Below are positions 22,813 to 31,474 of a DNA stretch of 31,694 nt, piece by piece (position 1 is the first letter of the stretch; each line of letters begins with the position of its first letter). The notes beneath the pieces were generated by a model. The model did no database searches, was not told the origin of the DNA, and saw only the letters and a list, made by a program, of their open reading frames with translations. Made by a program: the position numbers and the translations under genes. The DNA lies in the NCBI GenBank assembly GCA_964592275.1, contig CAZQDJ010000012.1, forward strand, positions 1 to 31,694, read 5' to 3'. The stretch is from CANNBR01 sp964592275 (GTDB lineage Bacteria; Babelota; Babeliae; Babelales; CAIQNR01).

Positions 22813-25113
22813 ATGAAGAACAGAACTCAATCTTCGCGCTATAAAAAAGGATCGCTTGTTAATTATCTAGCAAAGCTCTCTCATTTTTCTACCGCTCTCA
22901 GTGCAGCGGTAACTTGTTTTGTAGGTATGGCGCTTTTTTCTTATCACCCGCATGATCCTTCGTGGTTTTATTATTCTTCTGATCCGCTTCCTGTATTTAA
23001 TTACGCAGGGCCAATGGGAGCGCAGGTTGCTGCTTTCTGTTTTTATATGTGGGGAAAGGCTGCGTATGTTTTGCTTGGTATTGGAATATATAGCACCTAT
23101 TTTTTTTGGAAAAAACGATCGCTGGAAGATGAAATTGATCGAGCTCTTGGGTTAGTGAGTTTACTTTTTTCGTGGAGTGCGTTTTTGTCCGTTCATGAAA
23201 GTGGTCATAAGCCGTATCGATTAGCAGGAGGCTTTTTAGGAAATAAGGGGTTTTTGTGGCTCGTTTCTTTATTTGACGTAAAAGGTGCGCTTGTATTTCT
23301 TTATGTTCTTATTGTGTGTCAGCTCCTTTTAATTTCGCGTTTGTCAGGTATTCAACTTTTTGTCGGGCTGCAAAAGATCGTTACCTATCTTGTTAAAACA
23401 CGTCGTTCGTGGATGGAGCCATTAGTAAAAGGAGTGCAGTTTTTAGTGAGTAGGGCAATGCAGGTGGTGCAAAAATTGGGAAGTTTATTGCTTTCTGGTG
23501 CCCAATTGTTTTGGAACTTTATCTATGCACATGATGTAGATTCTGAGTTGCAAAAAAAACATGAAGAAAGCCCTTTTGAAGAATCGTTTTGGCAAGAACA
23601 GGAACGGGCGGCGTTTGATGTTTCTATCCGCCATCGCCAAGGCTACGGCGCGATCTCCGAGGCTACAGAGGACTCCGGTCTCCAAAAAGAATCTTCGAAA
23701 GAAAAAGCTCAATCTGAAAAAACAACAGCATTTCAATTGCCTTCAATGAGTTTGTTTGTGCAATCAACAAAAGAAGAACGATCAATAAAGAATGACGAAA
23801 GCAAACAAAGCGCAGATCTATTAGAAGAAAAACTTTCCCGCTTTGGAGTTGCAGGGATGATTGTTGGCACTAAAAAAGGGCCAGTGGTGACATTGTTTGA
23901 ATATCAACCGAGCATTGATACTAAATTGAGTAAAATTGTTTCGCTGGAACAGGATCTTGCGTTAGCGCTTGAGGCAATGAGTGTACGGATTCTTGCCCCG
24001 ATCCCAGGAACATCACGTGTTGGTTTTGAAGTTTCTAACAAAGAACGTAAAAGTGTGCGCATGGGAGATATCGTTACATCGCTTAGTTACCAGCATAGTA
24101 AAGCTTTATTACCGTTGATCTTAGGGCAAGATACTGCGGGAGCGCAGGTGATTGTGGATCTTGCTGATATGCCCCATTTACTTATTGCAGGGTCAACTGG
24201 TTCAGGAAAATCGATTGCTCTTAATACAATGCTTATAAGTTTGTTGTGCCGTTTAAATCCAGAACAACTACGATTAATAATTGTAGATCCTAAGCGTCTT
24301 GAATTTGCTGCGTATCATGATATTCCGCATCTGTTGTTTCCCATTATTACCGATCCTCACCGTGCGGCACCTGTTATTCGTTGGTTGGTAAAACTGATGG
24401 AAGAGAGATATCAATTGATGGCAGAACAAGGGGTGCGTAGCATTACTGAATACAAGAGTACGTGTGTGCAAGAAGGCAAAAAAGATGAGCTTCCGTTTAT
24501 TGTGCTCATGATTGATGAACTTGCTGATTTGATGATGGTGGCAGGCAAAGAAAGTGAAGAAGGGATTGCGCGTCTTGCGCAAATGGCTCGTGCTGCAGGC
24601 ATACATTTAATTGTGGCAACACAGCGACCTTCAGTTGACGTGGTGACGGGGGTGATCAAGGTAAATTTCCCAAGTAGAATATCATTCCGATTAACATCAA
24701 AAATCGATTCTCGTACTATTCTTGATGCAGCAGGGGCAGAAAGCTTGCTGGGCAAAGGGGATATGCTTTTTATGGATGCATCGAGTGCTCGTATGCGTCG
24801 GGTGCATGGAGCCTATGTAAGTGATGGTGAAATTAAAAAAGTTACTGATTTTCTACGCGCACAACAAAAAGTTGAGTACGTCGATCTGCAAGCAGCAGTT
24901 GATTTATATCAAGCGCAGCACCAAGAAGCAGAAGAACCTCTTTTAAAAGATATTCTCCAGTTCTTGGCAACTATTGATGAAGTTTCTATTTCGCTTTTAC
25001 AACGACGCTTTAAAATTGGCTACAATCGCTCAGCGCGTGTTATTGAACTCCTTGAAATGCAGGGCAAGGTTATGCCAGCTGACGGTTCCAAAATGAGAAA
25101 AGTGTTGCATTAG
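22813..25113 (+). CDS. ftsK: DNA translocase FtsK
   Basis: The product is 766 aa. A septum-anchored ATPase that pumps DNA and helps resolve chromosome dimers. The N-terminus has about four membrane helices within residues 30-185. A charged linker follows to about residue 320. The motor has Walker A AGSTGSGKS at about 459-467 and Walker B FIVLMIDELADLM at about 562-574, then ARAAGIHLIVATQRPSVDVVTG. The C-terminal gamma winged-helix (from about 700) has SISLLQRRFKIGYNRSARVIELLE. Linker residues 272-289 are encoded by a copy of a dispersed repeat. The GGGG ribosome site is moderate. MITE-like elements lie on both sides. Confidence 0.96.
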   Translation: MKNRTQSSRYKKGSLVNYLAKLSHFSTALSAAVTCFVGMALFSYHPHDPSWFYYSSDPLPVFNYAGPMGAQVAAFCFYMWGKAAYVLLGIGIYSTYFFWKKRSLEDEIDRALGLVSLLFSWSAFLSVHESGHKPYRLAGGFLGNKGFLWLVSLFDVKGALVFLYVLIVCQLLLISRLSGIQLFVGLQKIVTYLVKTRRSWMEPLVKGVQFLVSRAMQVVQKLGSLLLSGAQLFWNFIYAHDVDSELQKKHEESPFEESFWQEQERAAFDVSIRHRQGYGAISEATEDSGLQKESSKEKAQSEKTTAFQLPSMSLFVQSTKEERSIKNDESKQSADLLEEKLSRFGVAGMIVGTKKGPVVTLFEYQPSIDTKLSKIVSLEQDLALALEAMSVRILAPIPGTSRVGFEVSNKERKSVRMGDIVTSLSYQHSKALLPLILGQDTAGAQVIVDLADMPHLLIAGSTGSGKSIALNTMLISLLCRLNPEQLRLIIVDPKRLEFAAYHDIPHLLFPIITDPHRAAPVIRWLVKLMEERYQLMAEQGVRSITEYKSTCVQEGKKDELPFIVLMIDELADLMMVAGKESEEGIARLAQMARAAGIHLIVATQRPSVDVVTGVIKVNFPSRISFRLTSKIDSRTILDAAGAESLLGKGDMLFMDASSARMRRVHGAYVSDGEIKKVTDFLRAQQKVEYVDLQAAVDLYQAQHQEAEEPLLKDILQFLATIDEVSISLLQRRFKIGYNRSARVIELLEMQGKVMPADGSKMRKVLH
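23627..23678 (-). repeat. Dispersed-repeat module inserted in frame within ftsK
   Basis: On the minus strand it contains GTAGCCTCGGAGATCGCG, matching the intergenic module TAGCCTCGAAGATCACG at 29-46, 69-86 and 28186-28205. A GATGGCGGA part also matches the GGATGGCGGCGG module. It is GC-rich against an AT-rich gene and keeps the ftsK frame, encoding residues 272-289 (IRHRQGYGAISEATEDSG). Confidence 0.65.
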
Positions 25114-25440
25114 AGCTTATCTGAAAATTAATAGATACATTAAAAAAGTCCCGTCATCCCCAGCGATAGGAGTAGCCACGTCCGAATGGACGAGTGGCGT
25201 ATGACTGAGCGTTGGGGATCCAGTCGTTACAGGAAGAAGTCATTATTTTTGATTGTATAGAGATGGATAATCGATACTAGATAGCATTTGGATTATGATG
25301 ACTTTGTTTTGTTACAACTGGATCCCCGTACCGTTCACTCAGTCTAACGAAACATTTTATGTTTCGCCGTGACCTCGTTCTCTGGGGATGACAGTAAAAA
25401 AAAACTTAAAAGATGGCTTGAAGTAATTTTCGGATAAGCT
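25114..25440. mobile_element. MITE-like element, most complete copy
   Basis: It is 327 bp with 17-bp terminal inverted repeats (AGCTTATCTGAAAATTA at 25114-25130, inverse with one mismatch at 25424-25440). Nested inside are GTCATCCCC (25153-25161) with GGGGATGAC (25384-25392), and a core flanked by GGATCCAG-type inverted arms (25216-25231, 25310-25326). It starts directly at the ftsK stop and ends eight bases before the stop of the convergent gene. No gene within. The left third is nearly identical to the reverse complement of 160-280. Confidence 0.85.
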
Positions 25441-25448
25441 TTAAGGTT

Positions 25449-26660
25449 TTAAGCTTTATACCAGTTATATGCTTTAACTAGTGCTATGACTCCCAAGGTA
25501 GTGCAAAAAATAGTAGGTAAGAGCTTTTTCCCTTCAGGAGCAGGTGTAATTTTTTCTAACGCGTTTTCGCAGCAGGTATCCCATAATTGAGTAGCATAGG
25601 CGATTTGTGCAGCTTTAAAAAAGAATGGATGAGTGTAGGGGTGTTGAAGATTATTGAGAATAGCTGCTTCTTGTCCAGGCGCATCAATGGCAATAGTTAA
25701 GGGAGCATTGACAAAAAAGTTCTTTTCGGTGGTTACAGAAATTTTTATAGTTAATTGTTTTTGTGTGGTAGCAGAAATTTCATTGGCAAGTGCTTTAATG
25801 ATAAGTTCTTTAAGCTTTTCTTTATGATGAATGTCAACGGAATAGAGTTTTGCTTCTGTTGCTGTATCAGAAATAACAGCATGATAGGTTGCTGTGCTGT
25901 CATCGATAAAATCGCTAGGTAATTGTTGCCATACAGGAGTTATGCGAGTATCAATATTTTTTTCCCAGAATGCTTCAATCCATCCATTTTTATCATTGTC
26001 ATTATCATTGTCATCATTGTATTTCGGTGTTTCAATAACAGTTTCTTTTTGAAGATCATACTGGCCTGCGCCTTGGTAGGTTACCTTTCCTGAGATGGCA
26101 AACGTGTAAGTTTCATTTTTTTGTAAGAGCTCTACATTGGCGTTTCCATTTTGACTAGTGGTTGCTTTTTCGGCATCGGTTAAGTTGCGTTGTAAGAATT
26201 CTTGAAAAGCTCTGTAATTGTCAGGCTCTGTTGCAGGGTTGATTTTGAGAGTAAGTGGCTTCAACCATCCATTTTTTTGTACTTCGATAGTTAGCTCAAG
26301 ATGAGTGATTGGAGCATCGATTTCGATAAAGGGGCGATGGATTGCTACCGGTGCGGCTGAATAATAATAATGGTACATGCGATAGCCAACAAGCGCAGTA
26401 GCTGCAAGAGATGAAATTTTTAAGGCTGCCTTCCCAAGTCCGTACGCTGACTCAGAAAAGTATTCGGAACCTTTAGAAGGGACAGGTAAAGAAGTAGAAA
26501 TGGCTTGAATCTCTTGAATTTGAGCTGCTTGGGTGGGCATAAATTTTCGTATATGTGCATAGAAAGGATTGTTAGGATCATTAACCGCATAGGGAGAATC
26601 ACTTGCAGTAAGCTGAGTGAATCCAAAAATAAGGGTAAGAATACTTATATATTTTTTCAT
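25449..26660 (-). CDS. Exported protein with C-terminal membrane helix, unknown function
   Basis: The product is 403 aa from ATG 26658-26660; a GTG nine bases earlier is also in frame, but GGTGG sits just ahead of the ATG. It has a signal peptide (MKKYISILTLIFGFTQLTA), a possible membrane segment near residue 75-95 (ALKISSLAATALVGYRMY), and a C-terminal helix (LLPTIFCTTLGVIALVKAY). Between lie two beta-rich stretches with similar wording (THLELTIEVQKNGWL...LTLKI and KQLTIKISVTTEKNFFV...LTIAI), perhaps repeats. The segment DDNDNDNDKNGWIE resembles a calcium-binding loop. No family recognised. Confidence 0.72.
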   Translation of the reverse strand: MKKYISILTLIFGFTQLTASDSPYAVNDPNNPFYAHIRKFMPTQAAQIQEIQAISTSLPVPSKGSEYFSESAYGLGKAALKISSLAATALVGYRMYHYYYSAAPVAIHRPFIEIDAPITHLELTIEVQKNGWLKPLTLKINPATEPDNYRAFQEFLQRNLTDAEKATTSQNGNANVELLQKNETYTFAISGKVTYQGAGQYDLQKETVIETPKYNDDNDNDNDKNGWIEAFWEKNIDTRITPVWQQLPSDFIDDSTATYHAVISDTATEAKLYSVDIHHKEKLKELIIKALANEISATTQKQLTIKISVTTEKNFFVNAPLTIAIDAPGQEAAILNNLQHPYTHPFFFKAAQIAYATQLWDTCCENALEKITPAPEGKKLLPTIFCTTLGVIALVKAYNWYKA

Positions 26661-26791
26661 AAAAACCACCTTTTTTATTTATTCCCCTGGAAACAACCAA
26701 GAGAATGATTTTCAAATAGATAATTTAAATTATACGGTGGCGGCGGGAAAAAGCAACAGGTTAGGAAAGTAAAAGGAAAGAGAGGTTGAAA

Positions 26792-26838
26792 ATAAGAAGC
26801 GCGATATGAGTTTTAAGGTCTCATGCCGCGCTTCTTAT
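26792..26838. terminator. Strong terminator hairpin
   Basis: ATAAGAAGCGCG (26792-26803) and CGCGCTTCTTAT (26827-26838) pair perfectly, with an inner ATGAG/CTCAT stem. The minus-strand side runs into TTATTTTC. It ends transcription of the gene at 26845-27846. Confidence 0.85.
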
Positions 26839-26844
26839 CAATTT

Positions 26845-27846
26845 TTACTGTGCTTGTTTCTTTTTGAATAGTGTACGCAGTTTTGCGTTTGCGCGATTTT
26901 TTAGGCTATGTAGCCAGTTTTTTAGTTTTGTTGTTGGGCTAGATTTTTTTAGCGCACTTAAAAGTTCAGAAGTTGCTTTGTTAAGACTGGTATAATCTAA
27001 TGGTTTTTCATTCAATAGGTTCGAACGAATGCTTTTTATAGCTTTCTCAAATGTGTTGTACTTTGCGTTAATGGGTTCTGGCATTTTAATCAATTTCTTT
27101 TCATTTTTTACAGTAATCAAGTATCTCTTTTTTATAAGCGCTGTGTTAACTTTTTCGGACTCAGTATGAACAGTCTGTTCAAAGGCATGGGTTTTTGCAC
27201 TTTCAATAGCGAGCTTTATTTCCTGACGTATTTGGTCTTCTAGTGTTGAAATGGCTCTTTCGTCTGGGCCTGTAGCGACCTGGTCACCTGGCTCACGATT
27301 AACATTTAGTCGGAATGCTTGAGTAATCTGAGAAGTTATTTTTCTTGTAAATGTAGAGATCGCTTCCTTGATCGCTTCATCGGATAGTGGAGGGGTGATT
27401 TTTCTAAGTTCTGCTCTAAAAAGTTCTTCAAAAAGAGCTATCGTTTTGTTTGCCTGTTTAGTCTTCGAATCTGTCCTTTGGCTATCAAACTCTTTATTTC
27501 TCTTTATTAATCTTTTAATAGCCGCTTCATCTTCTGCCGTTAAACCTTGATCCTCTGATTCTTGAGCGGCAACAGTATCTGCCGTGGGTTCTGCTAAAGA
27601 TTGAGCAGTGGGTTCTTGTGTTGCGGCTGGGGAGGTAGCGTTTTGTTTTTGTGCGGCTCGTTCATTGTGCAAAAGATTTTTTTGCATAATAAAGGCGTCT
27701 CTGATTCTCGCTTCTTCTGGTGAAGGGCTTTTTTTCACTTCTGTTTCTGTTTGATGCGAAGTCATCTCCGCCTCCGCGTGCATCCCCCAAAGTGAGGTTA
27801 TTGAACACAGCAACAAGCTTAATAATGATATGTTTTTTAGTTTCAT
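26845..27846 (-). CDS. Secreted basic helical protein, unknown function
   Basis: The product is 333 aa. It has a signal peptide (MKLKNISLLSLLLCSITSLWG) and AAAAGGGA ahead of the ATG. Residues 25-110 are Glu/Ala/Thr/Gln-rich and probably disordered. Residues 110-240 are charged helices. The last 80 residues are strongly basic and helical (e.g. KLKNWLHSLKNRANAKLRTL) and could bind nucleic acid, membranes or acidic proteins. No family recognised. It is one of three minus-strand genes for exported proteins in this region, each apparently with its own transcription unit. Confidence 0.72.
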   Translation of the reverse strand: MKLKNISLLSLLLCSITSLWGMHAEAEMTSHQTETEVKKSPSPEEARIRDAFIMQKNLLHNERAAQKQNATSPAATQEPTAQSLAEPTADTVAAQESEDQGLTAEDEAAIKRLIKRNKEFDSQRTDSKTKQANKTIALFEELFRAELRKITPPLSDEAIKEAISTFTRKITSQITQAFRLNVNREPGDQVATGPDERAISTLEDQIRQEIKLAIESAKTHAFEQTVHTESEKVNTALIKKRYLITVKNEKKLIKMPEPINAKYNTFEKAIKSIRSNLLNEKPLDYTSLNKATSELLSALKKSSPTTKLKNWLHSLKNRANAKLRTLFKKKQAQ

Positions 27847-27900
27847 ATTTTCCCTTTTTACTCTATTGAATAATCTCTACTTGGAAATATAGCAAAAAAA

Positions 27901-28428
27901 GAAGCGCGCAAGCAAGAGTGCGCTCCACGCGCAGTACCAAGAAGGGTCCTTGCCGACCCTCTTGGATCTCGGGCACAAACATGCTGTTTGATTGCTTTTT
28001 TCGGCTACAATCGTTCGCCGCACCTTAACAGGTGGCGACTCAGTTCCGCCTGGTACGGTATCTTTTTTAATCCAAAGATTCCCCTATCGCTTGCTATTAC
28101 AAGCTGGGAATGACACAGATTTTTATATTTCAATTTTTTAAGAAAGTACCGTATTAGGGTATCGTCGATCCCAAAGGTCACGACGTAGCCTCGAAGAAGA
28201 TCACGCTATAGCTTTATGCGAAAGCGGATGGCGAAGTTGGATCATGCCGGAACGGCAGATGCGGAAGGAAGCTGATGCTTCCGGTCTATAGCCGTCAGCA
28301 ATCAAACAGCATGTTTGTGTGCGGATTGCAAAGGGGTGCACAAGCACCCGCTTTGCCGCTGCACGCGGAGTGCAATAAAAACAGCGCTCTTTGGCCTTGC
28401 GCGTGGAGCGCAACAAAAAGATGATTCC
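27901..28428. repeat. Repeat-rich gap with nested inverted repeats
   Basis: Perfect inverted arms pair 27919-27933 with 28398-28412 (TGCGCTCCACGCGCA), and 27974-27995 with 28298-28319 (CACAAACATGCTGTTTGATTGC). Local hairpins lie at 27937-27964 (CCAAGAAGGGTC/GACCCTCTTGG) and 28328-28356. Modules shared with the window start occur at 28185-28205 and 28226-28242. The block is GC-rich and holds no credible gene. It separates two secreted-protein genes. Confidence 0.8.
28077..28114 (-). repeat. Palindromic repeat unit, intergenic homologue of the rsmH insert
   Basis: Read on the minus strand: GTCATTCCCAGCTTG, four loop bases, then AGCAAGCG and GGGGAATC. It matches the rsmH insert at 30583-30622 in the GTCAT-CCC, AGCTTG, AGCAAGCG and GGGGA parts, differing mainly in the loop. 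A short stem-loop with CCC/GGG arms. Confidence 0.8.
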
Positions 28429-28890
28429 CTATTTTTTATCATCATCTATTGAGCTTAAAGAGGTGCCAGAACCACTTTCTTTTTTAGATTGATTAAGAAC
28501 GGTTTCAAGCTCGCGTATGCTTTGAAATAAGGGGTTATGTTCTTTGATGAATTCTGGTAGAACCGTATCGCGTTGTTCTTGAAGAGCTTTGTTTGCGATT
28601 CCCAAGCTTGTAATTGATTTAGAAAAAAAGGTAGCAGTAACGTTAGCCATATTTTGTGCTGATTCAAGTGCTCCATCAAGAAATACATAGCCATTTTTAG
28701 CGAGTGTAGTTTGTTGTTCTAGGGGACGTGTTTTGATGCGTTCTCCTGCCCTGTAAATGGTTGTGCCACCAATAATTCCCGAAGCTACTGATACAAGCGC
28801 AAGTTTACGTAAAATACCTGCTTGCAGGGGTTCTTGGTGTAAAAAGGGGCAGAGAAGTAGTGAAAGAGTAAGGATTTGCTTTTTAGACAC
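28429..28890 (-). CDS. Small exported protein, unknown function
   Basis: The product is 153 aa from GTG 28888-28890. That GTG has AAAGGAG five bases upstream and starts a good signal peptide (MSKKQILTLSLLLCPF, ending near LQAG). The frame extends to an ATG at 28938, but that start lacks a ribosome site and would bury the signal. After the signal there is a short hydrophobic Gly-containing segment (LALVSVASGIIGGTTIY), possibly a membrane helix, then charged helices and a Ser/Asp tail. No family recognised. Confidence 0.68.
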   Translation of the reverse strand: MSKKQILTLSLLLCPFLHQEPLQAGILRKLALVSVASGIIGGTTIYRAGERIKTRPLEQQTTLAKNGYVFLDGALESAQNMANVTATFFSKSITSLGIANKALQEQRDTVLPEFIKEHNPLFQSIRELETVLNQSKKESGSGTSLSSIDDDKK

Positions 28891-29113
28891 GGTGTCTCCT
28901 TTTGATGAAAAAAATGATGACGAATTAAAAATTGGCATTCAGTATAGGATGATTTTTTATTTTTGAAAGAAGGAAATAAAAAAGAAAAGCGAGAGCGCTG
29001 ACACAGGGGAAATAAGCTTATTTTCTTGACAAATGGTCTAAAACAAGACACCTTTTTTTCTTATGCTAAAATATCATGTAATCGATCTTTTGATTAGAAA
29101 CGGAGAAGCAGGT

Positions 29114-30505
29114 ATGCGTTTAGATGAGCTTTTTTTAAAAACAGTGGTCCCTAGTGCTTGTGTGTTACAAGGAAGTTGTGCACAAGAGGTAACGTTTGCA
29201 GTTGATACACGTTCTTTAAAATCAGAACATCTTTTTTTTGCATTGCAAGGTGCTCGTGTTGATGGACATTTATTTCTTGCAGAGGCATTGGAAAAAGCAG
29301 CAGGGGTGGTTATTGCTGCTGATAAAAAACATTTGCTTCCGGCACAGATAGCTCAAGAAAAACTCGTTATTATTGTTTCTGATCCTTTAGAAGCCTTGAT
29401 TGCATTAGCGACTGCATGGCGTGAACGTTTTTTGTACCCAGTTGCGGCCATTACCGGTTCCATGGGTAAAACAACAACCAAAGAAATTGTTGCTCACATG
29501 CTTGCCTGTGCAGGGAAAAAATATGTGGTATCGCGTGGCAATTTAAATACAGTGCTTGGTGTTGCTATGACTATTTCTCAGATGAATGATTCTTATGAAG
29601 GAGCAGTATTTGAGGTGGGAGTGCAAATGAAGGGAGAAATGGAACGGATTATTAACATGCTCAAGCCAACTATTGGTGTTATTACGTGCCTTGCTCACTC
29701 TCACATGGAGTGGTTGGGGTCTATGGCGGATGTTGCAGCAGAAAAGCGTGGCATTTTTAAAAAATTTAGTTCGCAAAATATAGGAATCATTTCTGGTGAT
29801 TTTCCTTTGTTGAGTGGCGTTTCTTATTCGCATCCTGTTATCAAGTTTGGGTTTAAAATGACCAATCAAATACAAGCGCGTAAAATTAAAGAAGAAGCGG
29901 GCGCTTTATCATTTGTACTTAAATTGTATGATAAAAAATATCAGATCGCGCTAACGCAAAATCATCGTGGGCTTGTGAATAATGTGCTTGCTGCAACAAC
30001 TCTTGCTCACCATTTAGAAGTTTCTGATCAAGCGATTTTAGAAGGGATTAGAACGCTTCCCACTCGCGCACAGCGATATGAGGTGTGCCGTCTTAAAGAT
30101 TTTAAGGGAATCTTAATTGATGATTGTTACAATGCTTCTCCAGAAAGTATGAAGGCTGCTTTGTTAGCTTTTGAATCAGAAAAAAGTTCGGGGAAAAAGA
30201 TAGCGATTTTGGGTGACATGCTTGAACTTGGTCAAAATAGTTCGTTTTGGCATCGGCAGATTGGCCGTTTTTTACGACGTACTCCTACGGTAAAACATCT
30301 TATTTTAGTGGGTGATCAGGTTAAGTGGATTGAAAAAACTGCTCCTCATGGTATTACCATAGAAAAAGTTGCTTCGTGGCAAGATGCTGTTTCTAAATTA
30401 TCTGCTACGCTAGAAGATCATGCGGTTGTCTTAGTCAAGGGTTCCCGAGGTATGCAATTGCAAAATGTGGTAGCAAAGTTTGTCAATAAGCAAGTGTGTG
30501 TTTAG
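29114..30505 (+). CDS. murF: UDP-MurNAc-tripeptide--D-Ala-D-Ala ligase (MurF)
   Basis: The product is 463 aa from ATG 29114, which has GGAGA eight bases upstream and begins like other MurF proteins (MRLDELF). An in-frame ATG at 29063 has no ribosome site. MurF adds D-Ala-D-Ala to the peptidoglycan precursor in the cytoplasm. Visible: TDSR-like DTRSLKSEHLFFALQG, the ATP loop GSMGKTTTKE near residue 115, a GNLNTVLGVAMT segment, DCYNASPESMKAAL and ILGDMLELG. A TTGACA at 29026 is a possible -35, but no -10 stands at normal distance. rsmH follows after three bases. Confidence 0.95.
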   Translation: MRLDELFLKTVVPSACVLQGSCAQEVTFAVDTRSLKSEHLFFALQGARVDGHLFLAEALEKAAGVVIAADKKHLLPAQIAQEKLVIIVSDPLEALIALATAWRERFLYPVAAITGSMGKTTTKEIVAHMLACAGKKYVVSRGNLNTVLGVAMTISQMNDSYEGAVFEVGVQMKGEMERIINMLKPTIGVITCLAHSHMEWLGSMADVAAEKRGIFKKFSSQNIGIISGDFPLLSGVSYSHPVIKFGFKMTNQIQARKIKEEAGALSFVLKLYDKKYQIALTQNHRGLVNNVLAATTLAHHLEVSDQAILEGIRTLPTRAQRYEVCRLKDFKGILIDDCYNASPESMKAALLAFESEKSSGKKIAILGDMLELGQNSSFWHRQIGRFLRRTPTVKHLILVGDQVKWIEKTAPHGITIEKVASWQDAVSKLSATLEDHAVVLVKGSRGMQLQNVVAKFVNKQVCV

Positions 30506-30508
30506 CCT

Positions 30509-31471
30509 ATGGAATCCGTTAGTCAACATAAATCAGTATTGGTGCAAGAAGTTCTTGAAGCACTCAATATAACTCCAGTCCAGTGTCATCCCCAGCTTGC
30601 ACCAGCAAGCGGTACGGGGATCTCTCAAAAAAATGAAAAGAGTCGAATTTTTCTCGATGTCACGTGTGGGGGCGCTGGTCATACGCGAGCCATTCTTGAT
30701 GCTGATCCAACGGTTAAAGTGATTGCGCTTGACTGGGACATGAAAGCTATTGAGCGAGCCGAACCGCTCAAAGAAATTTATGGGGATCGTTTGCAGCTTG
30801 TATGGGGAAGTTTTGCTCATCTTTATAAATTACAAAAAAAACACAAAATCCCCAAAGTTGATGGTATTCTTGCTGACTTTGGTACATCGCAGGATCAGAT
30901 CCATACTGGTGAAGGGTTTTCGTTTATGCACGACACTCCCCTTGATATGCGTATGTCGGTAGGGCATTATAAAACAAATGCGTATCATATTATTAATTTT
31001 GCAACTGCAGAAGAACTCCGTGAAATTTTATGGACGTATGGTGAAGAAAGTCGCGCAAAAGAAATTGTTGCACGTATCGTTGAAACTCGTCAAAAAAGCA
31101 GAATTCATACAACAAAGGAATTAGCACGTATCGTAGAGCAAGCAGTTGGGTTTCGACGTGAATCAAAAAAACATCCTGCAACAAAAGTTTTCCAAGCGCT
31201 TAGAATTTTTGTAAATAAAGAACTAGATAATATCGAAGCTTTTCTGCCGGTTGCATTAAACGCGCTTGCAGATGGTGGAAGATTAGTATGCATTAGCTTT
31301 CATTCATTGGAAGACCGATTGGTGAAAGAGTTTTATAAATCGACAGAAAGAGAAGGAAGAGGAATAATCATATCTCAGCGTCCAATCACCCCTAGCGAAG
31401 AAGAGCTTATTCGGAATCCTTCCAGTCGCTCCTCTAAGCTAAGAGTTTTGGAAAAAAAGAAGGCGTGTTAG
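30509..31471 (+). CDS. rsmH: 16S rRNA m4C1402 methyltransferase RsmH, with a repeat-encoded insert
   Basis: The product is 320 aa. It methylates N4 of C1402 in 16S rRNA using SAM. The start HKSVLVQEVLEALNI is typical. The SAM motif is FLDVTCGGAGHTRAIL. Later motifs are ILADFGTSQDQ, GFSFMHDTPLDMRMS, FQALRIFVNKELDNI and ISFHSLEDRLVKEFY. Between LEALNITP and FLDVT, where relatives have only a few residues, about 20 extra residues (roughly 24-45) are coded by a palindromic repeat. murF lies only three bases upstream, so translation is probably coupled. The start has no strong ribosome site. Confidence 0.95.
   Translation: MESVSQHKSVLVQEVLEALNITPVQCHPQLAPASGTGISQKNEKSRIFLDVTCGGAGHTRAILDADPTVKVIALDWDMKAIERAEPLKEIYGDRLQLVWGSFAHLYKLQKKHKIPKVDGILADFGTSQDQIHTGEGFSFMHDTPLDMRMSVGHYKTNAYHIINFATAEELREILWTYGEESRAKEIVARIVETRQKSRIHTTKELARIVEQAVGFRRESKKHPATKVFQALRIFVNKELDNIEAFLPVALNALADGGRLVCISFHSLEDRLVKEFYKSTEREGRGIIISQRPITPSEEELIRNPSSRSSKLRVLEKKKAC
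30583..30624 (+). repeat. Palindromic element inserted in frame within rsmH
   Basis: It begins GTGTCATCCCCAGCTTGC and ends GCAAGCGGTACGGGGATC. The inner stem is GCTTGC/GCAAGC around ACCA, with outer ATCCCC/GGGGAT. It is homologous to 28077-28114 and to the GTCATCCCCAG and GTACGGGGATCC ends of the elements near 22453-22560. It adds about 14 codons directly; flanking bases may also belong to it. Confidence 0.85.
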
Positions 31472-31474
31472 TGT

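Noticed and set aside
29063..29113. Longer MurF start at ATG 29063
   Set aside because: It has no ribosome site, whereas ATG 29114 has GGAGA at good spacing and gives the usual family N-terminus.
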